This document shows positions 1 through 5,599 of a stretch of DNA of 6,407 bases, piece after piece. The DNA is taken from the NCBI GenBank assembly GCA_964646425.1, contig CAZYEI010000058.1, positions 1 through 6,407 of the forward strand, given 5' to 3'. This stretch comes from CAZYEI01 sp964646425. Its GTDB lineage: Bacteria > Bacillota_I > Bacilli_A > RFN20 > JAISJY01. The number at the start of each line of letters is the position of its first letter. Positions within the stretch are counted from its first letter, which is position 1. Both the position numbers and the translations under genes were made by a program. Below the pieces are notes generated by a model. That model saw only the letters and a list, made by a program, of their open reading frames with translations. It had not been told where the DNA came from and did no database searches.

Positions 1-693
1 AACAACTATATTTTTTCTAAATATTTTTTTTAAAAATAAATACATAAATTGAAAATGAAAGCCTGAAATAACAAATAAATGAATAAGCGCTAAATTTATT
101 ATTGAGTTATAAAAATTTTCAACTTCTTCACAATTTATGCCAAATACAATTAATCCTATTCTTTCTTTACTGTAAACACATCTACCAAGAATAAAGTTAA
201 TTACATTATATCTTAATGTTGTTTTATAACTTACAACTTCATATTTTTCAACATCAATTTCTCCTATTATTTTTTGATATTTGCAATATGTCTTAAAATC
301 AAATAAATATGGTATTCCTTGTTCTTTTATCTTTTTAAAATTTCCAGTTATTTTTATTTTATTTCCTTCATTTAATGCTTCAATATTTTTTTTATAAATT
401 ACAAATTTTTCATTTTCATTACTAACTACATAATAATTACTTTTTACTTTTTCGATTGTAAATATTACATTATTATATTCTTTTTTATTTATATTATTAT
501 TTCTTAAATTTATTATTAAGAAACTCATAAGCAAAACATATATTATTGATAATGAAATCATTTTTTTCTTTAACTTAAAAATTAAATAGGCAAATAATAT
601 CAATAAACAAACAAAACAAATAATATTTTTTTGAACAATTGTAATAATGCTTAAAACAATTAAAATTAAAATATTTGTTACATGTTTTTTCAT
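1..693 (-). CDS. comEC: ComEC-type DNA uptake channel protein, N-terminal part (3' end beyond window)
   Basis: ComEC is the polytopic inner-membrane protein that forms the channel carrying single-stranded DNA into the cytoplasm during natural transformation. The frame is open from ATG at 693 to base 1 (231 codons, no stop). Residues about 5-62 are strongly hydrophobic and hold two or three membrane helices. Residues about 75-155 look like the extracellular OB-fold domain (DUF4131), including the typical FDFKTYCKYQKIIG stretch at 131-144. Residues about 160-231 begin the competence domain, with LIHLFVISGFHFQF at 203-216 matching the usual 'HLLAISGLHVG' segment. B. subtilis ComEC has about 776 residues, so most of the gene is missing here. 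The start lies one base after the comEA stop (TAA-A-ATG) with no clear Shine-Dalgarno, so translation is probably coupled. The first 240 bases of the window contain 48 G/C (20%), well below greA. Identification rests on comEA linkage plus motifs. Confidence 0.88.
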   Translation of the reverse strand, partial: MKKHVTNILILIVLSIITIVQKNIICFVCLLILFAYLIFKLKKKMISLSIIYVLLMSFLIINLRNNNINKKEYNNVIFTIEKVKSNYYVVSNENEKFVIYKKNIEALNEGNKIKITGNFKKIKEQGIPYLFDFKTYCKYQKIIGEIDVEKYEVVSYKTTLRYNVINFILGRCVYSKERIGLIVFGINCEEVENFYNSIINLALIHLFVISGFHFQFMYLFLKKIFRKNIVV

Positions 694-694
694 T

Positions 695-1258
695 TTAAAG
701 GATTATTCGATCTTTAATTTTTTCAAATGTTGTTGAGCCAATTCCTGATACTTTTTTTATATCTTCAATACACATAAAATTTCCATTCGCTTCTCTATAT
801 GAAATTATTTTATTACTTGTTACTTTTCCAATTGCAGGAAGAGAATTCAGTTCATCATATGTTCCTGTATTTAACGAAATTTTGGCTTCTGTACTCATTT
901 TAGGAATATAAAATGTTTTACTTTCTTCAATAATATACGATAAATTTATTGCTCGCATATCTGCATTACTTAACAATCCTCCAGCTAATTGCAATGCCAT
1001 TTCAAGCGTAGAGCCATAAACTACATTGACATTTGTTTTTTTTAACACTTGTCCTTCAAAAGAAACAGTAAGTATATTTTTATCATTTGATTCGTCATAA
1101 TTATCAAAATAATTATTACTAAAATTAAAAGACATATTATATTGATTTTCTAGTTCGGCAAGCCGCGAAGCATTTAAGTAGTCCTGATCATCAGTAAATT
1201 TTGTCATCCCTACTACATAGACAATTGTTAATAACACAATAATTAAAATTGTTTTCAT
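695..1258 (-). CDS. comEA: ComEA, membrane-anchored competence DNA receptor
   Basis: ComEA binds double-stranded DNA at the outer face of the membrane and hands it to the ComEC channel. The 187-residue protein has an N-terminal membrane anchor (about 2-19), a polar Asn/Asp-rich linker (20-62), an SLBB-like domain (63-119, with AGG at 92-94) and a C-terminal pair of helix-hairpin-helix motifs (127-187). The DNA-binding signature is clear: LNTGTYDELNSLPAIG at 129-144, YREANGNF at 154-161 and VSGIGSTTFEKI at 170-181. The first hairpin reads AIG instead of the usual GIG. Length and domain order match Bacillus ComEA (about 205 aa). An upstream in-frame ATG at 1264 would leave only 2 nt after the AAGGAG site, while the ATG at 1258 leaves 8 nt, so I chose 1258. 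It follows the greA terminator, and comEC starts one base after its stop. Confidence 0.9.
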   Translation of the reverse strand: MKTILIIVLLTIVYVVGMTKFTDDQDYLNASRLAELENQYNMSFNFSNNYFDNYDESNDKNILTVSFEGQVLKKTNVNVVYGSTLEMALQLAGGLLSNADMRAINLSYIIEESKTFYIPKMSTEAKISLNTGTYDELNSLPAIGKVTSNKIISYREANGNFMCIEDIKKVSGIGSTTFEKIKDRIIL

Positions 1259-1266
1259 AATCATAT

Positions 1267-1272
1267 CTCCTT
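1267..1272 (-). promoter_or_regulatory. Shine-Dalgarno of comEA (decides the start)
   Basis: AAGGAG reads on the minus strand at 1272-1267, followed by ATATGATTATG. Of the two in-frame ATGs, the first is 2 nt from the site (too close) and the second, at 1258, is 8 nt away (optimal). This favours a 187-residue ComEA beginning MKTILIIV. Confidence 0.75.
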
Positions 1273-1287
1273 TATCATAAATACGAT

Positions 1288-1324
1288 AAAAAAGAAAAAA
1301 TTCCTAATCATATTAGGAATTTTT
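1288..1324 (-). terminator. Rho-independent terminator after greA
   Basis: The minus strand carries a perfect 13-bp inverted repeat, AAAAATTCCTAAT (1324-1312) and ATTAGGAATTTTT (1308-1296), with a 3-nt ATG loop. The T-rich run continues as TCTTTTTT to 1288. It begins 4 bases past the greA stop and separates the alaS-to-greA unit from comEA-comEC. Most of the stem is A:T, so some readthrough is likely. The other strand also has a short T run, but no gene there would use it. Confidence 0.88.
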
Positions 1325-1328
1325 ATAA

Positions 1329-1808
1329 TTAATTATTATCAACTTTTATAATTTCAACATCATAAGGTGAATCAACTTTAATAGTTACTTTATCGCCAAC
1401 TTTACGTCCCATAATAGCACTTGCTAAAGGAGATTCATTAGATATTTTTCCTTCAAATGGATCTGCTTCAATCGAACCAACAATACTATAAGTATTTATC
1501 ATTCCATCAGATTCATCTTTAATTGTTACTTTTGAGCCAAGTTTAACAACATTTTTTGCACCTGTAACTTTTTCATCAACAATCACACAATTTTGTAGAA
1601 TATATTCAATTTCCTTAATACGTCCTTCTACTTCAGCTTGTTTCTTTCTTGCAGAATCATAATCAGCATTTTCAGAAAGGTCACCTTGTGCTCTTGCTTC
1701 TTGCAATTCTTCAATAACATGTTTACGTTCAACATTAACTAATTGATTTAATTCTTTTTGTAATTGCTCTTTTCCAGCTTTTGTTAAACTAATTCTTTCC
1801 TTTTCCAT
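1329..1808 (-). CDS. greA: Transcription elongation factor GreA
   Basis: GreA inserts its coiled coil into the secondary channel of RNA polymerase and stimulates cleavage of backtracked transcripts, releasing arrested complexes. The 159-residue length is normal. Residues 1-75 form the antiparallel coiled coil, and its acidic tip is present in ARAQGDLSENADY (38-50), with D43 and E46 as the residues that coordinate the catalytic Mg2+ in this family. Residues about 80-159 form the FKBP-like domain, with SPLASAIMGRKVGDKVTI at 126-143. The usual AEY after the tip reads ADY here, a conservative change. The start is ATG at 1808. Its GGAG site (1824-1821) is 12 nt upstream, longer than ideal. A nearer ATG is out of frame and stops after nine codons. 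The gene ends its transcription unit, with a terminator directly downstream and yrzB 68 nt upstream. Confidence 0.97.
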   Translation of the reverse strand: MEKERISLTKAGKEQLQKELNQLVNVERKHVIEELQEARAQGDLSENADYDSARKKQAEVEGRIKEIEYILQNCVIVDEKVTGAKNVVKLGSKVTIKDESDGMINTYSIVGSIEADPFEGKISNESPLASAIMGRKVGDKVTIKVDSPYDVEIIKVDNN

Positions 1809-1876
1809 ATTTATTCATTTCTCCGATCTTAAGACTCTTTTATTTTAACATAAATAATAATAAAATTCTATATTTT

Positions 1877-2155
1877 TTATGCTTCTTCTTCCTCATCATC
1901 AATAAAAGTATTATAAACTTCTTCAATCATATCCCATTCATCTTTTGAATCTTCGTCAATTGGATATAAATTCCCTTCATTATCATACTTAGAAGCATAT
2001 ACTTGTGGTTCCTCATCTTGTGGATTAAAATACAAAATATATTTATTCCCTTTAAATTTTGGATCTTCTTCATCAGCCTCAAATGTAAACAAAACTTCCA
2101 TTTCAAGTTCTTTTCCATTTTCGTCTACAACAATAAGTTTTCTATCATCTTCCAT
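1877..2155 (-). CDS. yrzB: UPF0473 (DUF1292) family protein YrzB
   Basis: This 92-residue, very acidic, soluble protein belongs to the UPF0473/DUF1292 family typified by B. subtilis YrzB. Its biochemical role is unknown. Family hallmarks are visible: the opening LIVVDENGKELEMEVLFTFE (7-26), a YILYF strand (39-43), a YAS segment (53-55) and the EEWDMIEE-like block (DEWDMIEEVYNTF, 72-84), with a poly-acidic tail. No signal peptide or membrane segment is present. The start is supported by GGAGGT at 2167-2162, 6 nt before ATG. In many Firmicutes this gene sits just downstream of alaS and ruvX, as here, which supports the assignment more than it explains the function. The stop is TAA. A possible internal promoter overlaps the end of ruvX. 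Confidence 0.93.
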   Translation of the reverse strand: MEDDRKLIVVDENGKELEMEVLFTFEADEEDPKFKGNKYILYFNPQDEEPQVYASKYDNEGNLYPIDEDSKDEWDMIEEVYNTFIDDEEEEA

Positions 2156-2201
2156 ATTTATACCTCCAATTAAAGTTTACACTATAAAAAATTAAATTTC
2201 A

Positions 2202-2230
2202 ATTATAGTCGATCAAGATAAGTCTGCAAA
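2202..2230 (-). promoter_or_regulatory. Possible internal promoter for yrzB-greA
   Basis: On the minus strand TTTGCA (2230-2225) and TATAAT (2207-2202) are separated by 17 nt, overlapping the last codons and stop of ruvX. The -10 is a perfect consensus and the -35 matches 4 of 6. A start near 2195 would give a leader of about 40 nt that keeps the yrzB Shine-Dalgarno. AT-rich sequence produces such matches by chance, so this is tentative. Confidence 0.3.
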
Positions 2231-2619
2231 ATAATTACAGCAGCCATCTTATCAATTACTTTCTTTCGCTTTTTGCGTGAAATATCCGCTTGAATAAGAC
2301 CTCTTTCAGCTTGTTTTGTTGTCCATCTTTCATCAATCATTATCACTTGAAGACCACTTGCTGCTTCTAATTTATCTTTAAAATCCAAACAAATCTGTGC
2401 TCTTTCACCAATATCACCATTCATATGTTTTGGAAGTCCCAAGACAAATTTTTCAACTTCTCTTTCCTTAGCAACTTTTATAACATGATTTAATGCATCT
2501 TCTAAATCATTTTCTGCAAAATGATATGTTTCGACTCCAGAAGCAACAATTTTCAATAAATCACTACAAGCAATTCCTATTGTTTTACTTCCTAAATCTA
2601 AGCCCAATATTCTTCCCAT
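2203..2619 (-). CDS. ruvX: RuvX/YqgF family RNase H-like nuclease (putative pre-16S rRNA nuclease)
   Basis: The 138-residue protein has the RNase H-like fold of the YqgF/RuvX (B. subtilis YrrK) family. This essential family is implicated in 16S rRNA 5'-end maturation and was once annotated as a Holliday junction resolvase. Sequence hallmarks are GLDLGSKTIGIA (6-17) with catalytic D8, VLGLPKHMNGDIGERA (59-74), IDERWTT (95-101) with E97, and KVIDKMAAVIIL (120-131) with D123. These supply the three acidic metal ligands expected. Length is standard. The ATG at 2619 overlaps the alaS stop (TAATG), and a strong site TGGAGAAG (2635-2628) lies inside the end of alaS, 8 nt before the start, so translation is efficient and probably coupled. 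yrzL (ireB), which commonly sits between alaS and this gene in Bacillus, is absent. Confidence 0.95.
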   Translation of the reverse strand: MGRILGLDLGSKTIGIACSDLLKIVASGVETYHFAENDLEDALNHVIKVAKEREVEKFVLGLPKHMNGDIGERAQICLDFKDKLEAASGLQVIMIDERWTTKQAERGLIQADISRKKRKKVIDKMAAVIILQTYLDRL

Positions 2620-5252
2620 TATAATAACTTCTCCACAATTTCATTAACTCTTGCAAGAACTTCATTTACTTTACTAAAATCTTTTCCACCTGCTTGAGCA
2701 AAATCAAAGCGTCCTCCGCCATTTCCACCAAGTATTTGTGCAGTTTCTTTTACGATATTGCCACAATAAATACCTTTATTATTTACATCTTTACTTGCAG
2801 CACAAAGAAGATTAATAGAATTATCTCCCTTGTTTACTAGGAAAATAAAATAACTACTTAAATTTGATTTTAAAGTATCAATTAAAGTCATTAAACTTTG
2901 TTTATCTTCATTTTCTAATGGCAAAATAATTATTTTTGTACCATTTACTTCTTTAGCCATTCCAATAATTTTTTGAACTTTATATTGTGCAAGACTTCCC
3001 CTTAAAGATTCAACTTCTTTTTTTGTATCTTCAAATTGATTCTTTAATGACATTAAACGGTCTTGAATTTCACTAATTGATAATGCTCCTAATGATTTTT
3101 GAGTATCAACTAAAATACTATTCTTCTTTAATAAATGCTTATATGCATTTATGCCAACTCTTGCTTCAATTCTTCTTACACCAGAACTAATACTTTCTTC
3201 ATTTTCAATAACAAACATACCAATATCACTTGAGTTTTTTACATGAGTACCTCCACAAAATTCAACTGAGTAATCATTGAAAGATACTACTCTAACAACA
3301 CTTCCGTATTTATCATCAAATAATGCAGTTGCATGCAATTTTTTAGCTTCTTCAATTGGTAATTCAACAACATTGGTTTCAATACCTTCATCAATCCAGT
3401 TATTAACGATTGCCTCTACTTTCTCAAGTTGAGTCTTATTAATCTTTTCAAAGTGTGTAAAATCAAAACGACATCTATATTCATCAACGTATGATCCCGC
3501 TTGGGAAATATGGTCGCCTAATACCATTTTTAACGCAGCCTGCAATAAATGACATGCAGAATGGGATCTTTGAATTCTTTTACGTCTTTTTTCATCAATA
3601 ATAACTTCACATGTGTCCCCTAGTGAAATAACTAAATCATTAGCAATCTCAACATGATGTAAATGTTGTTTATTAGGTGCCTTGCTAACTGATATAACTT
3701 TAACATATTTTCCAGAAAATTTTAAAATACCAGTATCAGAAACTTGTCCTCCCATTTCTGCATAAAAACAAGTATTATCTAAAATGATATCACCATATTC
3801 TGTTAAAGAATCAACTTGTTCGCCATCTTTAAATAAACCAATTACTTTTGCATTTAATAATGACATTACATTATATGAAAAAAGAGATTCATCTTTAAAT
3901 TCCATTAAATCCTTTGATTGTTTATTCATTGAGTTTACTTTATCACGAGCATTTCTTGCTCTTTCTTTTTGAAGTTTCATTTCTAAGTCAAAACCTTCTT
4001 TATCAACGGTACACCCATTTTCTTGAGCAATTTCAACAGTTAATTCAAACGGAAAACCATAAGTATCATATAATTTAAAAGCATCCTTACCAATCAATAA
4101 TTTTTGCTCATTCTTCGCTAATAATTCATTTAATAGGTTTTCGCCACTTACTAGAGTTTGTTGGAATTTTTCTTCTTCAATTAAAATCAATTTTTGAATA
4201 TAATCAAGTTTTTCATTTAAATAAGGATAATATGACTCCATAATTTTAGCAACAGTAGGTACTAATTTGTACATAAATGCATCTTTTATTTCAAGTTTTT
4301 TACCATATCTTATAGCTCTTCTTAAAATTCTTCGTAAAACATATCCTCTTCCTTCGTTTGAAAATAAAGCACCATCTGCAAGGGCAAATGTTGTTGTACG
4401 AATATGATCGGCAATTACTCTAAAACACATTTTATATTCTTTTTCTGTATATGAGTGCTTTGTAAACTTTTCAGTTTCATGAATTAGTGGTAAAAATAAA
4501 TCTGTATCAAAATTTGTTTCACCATTTTGTAAAATAGCAACAATACGTTCTAATCCCGCCCCAGTATCAATATTTTTATGTGGCAATTCTTTATATTGAC
4601 TGCGTTTTAATCCAGTTTGAGCATTATATTGACTAAATACAATATTCCAAATTTCAATATAGCGATCATTTTCTAAATCTTCTCTAATTAATTTTTCACC
4701 TAAATGTTGTGGATCATATTTTTCTCCTCTATCTATAAACATTTCAGTATTTGGACCACATGGACCTTCACCGATTTCCCAAAAGTTTCCTTCACATGGA
4801 ACAAGCTTATTTGGAGAAACACCAACACTTATCCATTTATTATATGTTTCCATATCACTAGGATGATATGTAATATAAATTATATCAGGATCAAAACCAA
4901 ACCACTTTTCATCAGTTAACAATTCCCATGCCCATGGGATTACTTCATCTCTAAAGTAATCGCCAATCGAAAAATTTCCAAGCATTTCAAAAAAAGTATG
5001 GTGTCTTGCAGTATGTCCAACATTTTCAATATCGTTAGTCCTAATTGATTTTTGTGCATTTGTAATTCGATTATTCTTTGGAACAACTGTGCCATCAAAA
5101 TATTTCTTTAATGCCGCAACTCCTGAATTTATCCATAATAATGTTGGGTCATTATTGGGAATAAGCGATGCGCCTGGTTCAATCATATGACCTTTGCTTT
5201 TAAAAAAGTCCAACCATAATTGTCTAATTTCTCCACTACTCAAATTTTTCAT
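2619..5252 (-). CDS. alaS: Alanine--tRNA ligase (AlaRS)
   Basis: AlaRS attaches alanine to tRNA-Ala, recognising the G3:U70 pair, and hydrolyses mischarged Ser/Gly-tRNA-Ala. At 877 residues it is full length. The class II catalytic domain (about 1-240) shows HHTFFEMLGNFSIGDYF (84-100, motif 2 region) and DTGAGLERIVAIL (229-241, motif 3). The tRNA-binding helical region follows (about 250-460). The editing domain has its zinc ligands H564 and H568 (HSACH, more often HTATH) and C666 and H670 (CGGTH). A coiled coil (about 725-765) precedes the C-Ala domain, ending GGNGGGRFDFAQAGGKD (842-858), where the usual RPDMAQ reads RFDFAQ. The start is supported by GAGGAGG (5266-5260), 7 nt before ATG. Expression is controlled by the alanine T-box upstream, and the stop overlaps ruvX by one base. 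Tryptophan codon 13 is TGG, consistent with genetic code 11. Confidence 0.98.
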   Translation of the reverse strand: MKNLSSGEIRQLWLDFFKSKGHMIEPGASLIPNNDPTLLWINSGVAALKKYFDGTVVPKNNRITNAQKSIRTNDIENVGHTARHHTFFEMLGNFSIGDYFRDEVIPWAWELLTDEKWFGFDPDIIYITYHPSDMETYNKWISVGVSPNKLVPCEGNFWEIGEGPCGPNTEMFIDRGEKYDPQHLGEKLIREDLENDRYIEIWNIVFSQYNAQTGLKRSQYKELPHKNIDTGAGLERIVAILQNGETNFDTDLFLPLIHETEKFTKHSYTEKEYKMCFRVIADHIRTTTFALADGALFSNEGRGYVLRRILRRAIRYGKKLEIKDAFMYKLVPTVAKIMESYYPYLNEKLDYIQKLILIEEEKFQQTLVSGENLLNELLAKNEQKLLIGKDAFKLYDTYGFPFELTVEIAQENGCTVDKEGFDLEMKLQKERARNARDKVNSMNKQSKDLMEFKDESLFSYNVMSLLNAKVIGLFKDGEQVDSLTEYGDIILDNTCFYAEMGGQVSDTGILKFSGKYVKVISVSKAPNKQHLHHVEIANDLVISLGDTCEVIIDEKRRKRIQRSHSACHLLQAALKMVLGDHISQAGSYVDEYRCRFDFTHFEKINKTQLEKVEAIVNNWIDEGIETNVVELPIEEAKKLHATALFDDKYGSVVRVVSFNDYSVEFCGGTHVKNSSDIGMFVIENEESISSGVRRIEARVGINAYKHLLKKNSILVDTQKSLGALSISEIQDRLMSLKNQFEDTKKEVESLRGSLAQYKVQKIIGMAKEVNGTKIIILPLENEDKQSLMTLIDTLKSNLSSYFIFLVNKGDNSINLLCAASKDVNNKGIYCGNIVKETAQILGGNGGGRFDFAQAGGKDFSKVNEVLARVNEIVEKLL

Positions 5253-5272
5253 TTTAATTCCTCCTCAAAAAT

Positions 5273-5302
5273 AAAAAAATCATTCCATAACAGGAACGAT
5301 TT
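5273..5302 (-). terminator. T-box-controlled intrinsic terminator
   Basis: ATCGTTCC (5300-5293) pairs with GGAATGAT (5286-5279) through one G:U pair, with a 6-nt loop TGTTAT. Two further A:T pairs extend the base, and a TTTTTT run lies at 5278-5273. It ends 6 nt before the alaS Shine-Dalgarno. When charged tRNA-Ala prevails, this hairpin should stop transcription before alaS. Confidence 0.9.
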
Positions 5303-5325
5303 AAATTCGCGGTACCATCCTGATT

Positions 5326-5345
5326 CATATTTACATGTAAATATG
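5326..5345 (-). repeat. 20-bp perfect palindrome (T-box stem III)
   Basis: Bases 5326-5345 equal their own reverse complement across all 20 positions, with CATATTT and AAATATG arms around ACATGT. In the transcript this folds into a hairpin between the F box and the T-box, where stem III of T-box leaders lies. A role as a protein operator is less likely, because it is placed inside a transcribed leader. Confidence 0.75.
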
Positions 5346-5486
5346 CACTCAATTTGTTGTAACGTAACATAACGGCAAGGATTAGTTGCACTCAAAAGTA
5401 GCCATTGTAATCATTTTAAATTCTTTCACCAACCGAATTTTCTCTATAAAAACAATATACAAATAATCTTTCTCAATGTTTTCGTG

Positions 5487-5492
5487 ATTATA
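5487..5492 (-). promoter_or_regulatory. Promoter -10 box for the alaS T-box transcript
   Basis: TATAAT reads at 5492-5487 on the minus strand, inside GATATTATAATCACG. Transcription would start near 5480, just before stem I of the T-box leader, which is where it is needed. The upstream sequence is a T/C-rich run (ACTTTTCTTTTCTTTT) with no good TTGACA match at 16-19 nt, so the -35 element is weak or absent. Confidence 0.65.
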
Positions 5493-5554
5493 ATATCATA
5501 AATTAAAAGAAAAGAAAAGTTCTTTTATTAAAATAGTTTATAATTAAGACTAAT

Positions 5555-5588
5555 AAAAAAAGAATGAGAAAAGATTTTTCTCATTCTT
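5555..5588 (-). terminator. Rho-independent terminator of ppdK
   Basis: A perfect 13-bp inverted repeat, AAGAATGAGAAAA (5588-5576) and TTTTCTCATTCTT (5572-5560), has a 3-nt ATC gap and is followed by TTTTT to 5555. It starts 11 nt after the ppdK stop. It isolates ppdK from the alaS transcription unit, whose promoter lies about 65 bp further on. Confidence 0.92.
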
Positions 5589-5599
5589 AATATAAAATT

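Larger units (their letters stand above)
5273..5480 (-). promoter_or_regulatory. T-box riboswitch, alanine-specific, controlling alaS
   Basis: The leader binds uncharged tRNA-Ala and then lets transcription continue into alaS. Stem I contains AGAGA (5445-5441) and GGTTGGTGAAA (5434-5424), the latter closed by AAATTC/GAATTT arms. A lower pairing, ATTGT (5456-5452) with ACAAT (5408-5404), leads to the specifier GCT (5402-5400), an Ala codon followed by A. Below it, AAAG (5471-5468) can pair with CTTT (5398-5395), flanked by GAG on both sides, as in a K-turn. The F box CCGTTA lies at 5375-5370 and stem III at 5345-5326. The T-box proper, AGGATGGTACCGCG, is at 5321-5308. The antiterminator can form as CAGGA (5322-5318) with TCCTG (5295-5291) and GCGA (5310-5307) with TCGT (5299-5296), leaving the bulge TGGTACC. 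Its TGGT complements the ACCA end of tRNA-Ala. The 3' arm is shared with the terminator, so the two folds exclude each other. Confidence 0.95.

Noticed and set aside
1259..1264. Upstream ATG of comEA (adds Met-Ile)
   Set aside because: It sits only 2 nt from the AAGGAG site. The second ATG at 1258 has an 8-nt spacing.
1790..1824. Nine-codon out-of-frame reading frame overlapping the greA start, nearer to the GGAG site
   Set aside because: The spacing to GGAG is just 2 nt and the peptide (MNKYGKGKN) is unremarkable. Chance is more likely than a regulatory upstream frame.
1842..1870. Promoter-like TAAAAT before greA
   Set aside because: The box at 17 nt upstream (TAGAAT) matches only 3 of 6 in a region that is almost all A/T, too weak to list as a feature.
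1927..2118. 63-codon minus-strand open frame inside yrzB
   Set aside because: It overlaps yrzB in another frame, has no plausible ribosome site of its own and no recognisable motif. yrzB has clear family identity.
3784..3972. 62-codon plus-strand open frame
   Set aside because: It lies wholly antisense to the editing-domain region of alaS. There is no ribosome site or domain, and AT-rich coding DNA makes such frames by chance.
4704..4919. 71-codon plus-strand open frame
   Set aside because: It is antisense to the conserved catalytic domain of alaS, and its composition is the mirror of that gene.
5539..5544. Plus-strand TATAAT between ppdK and alaS
   Set aside because: No -35 partner and no plus-strand gene downstream. 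It sits in AT-rich spacer.
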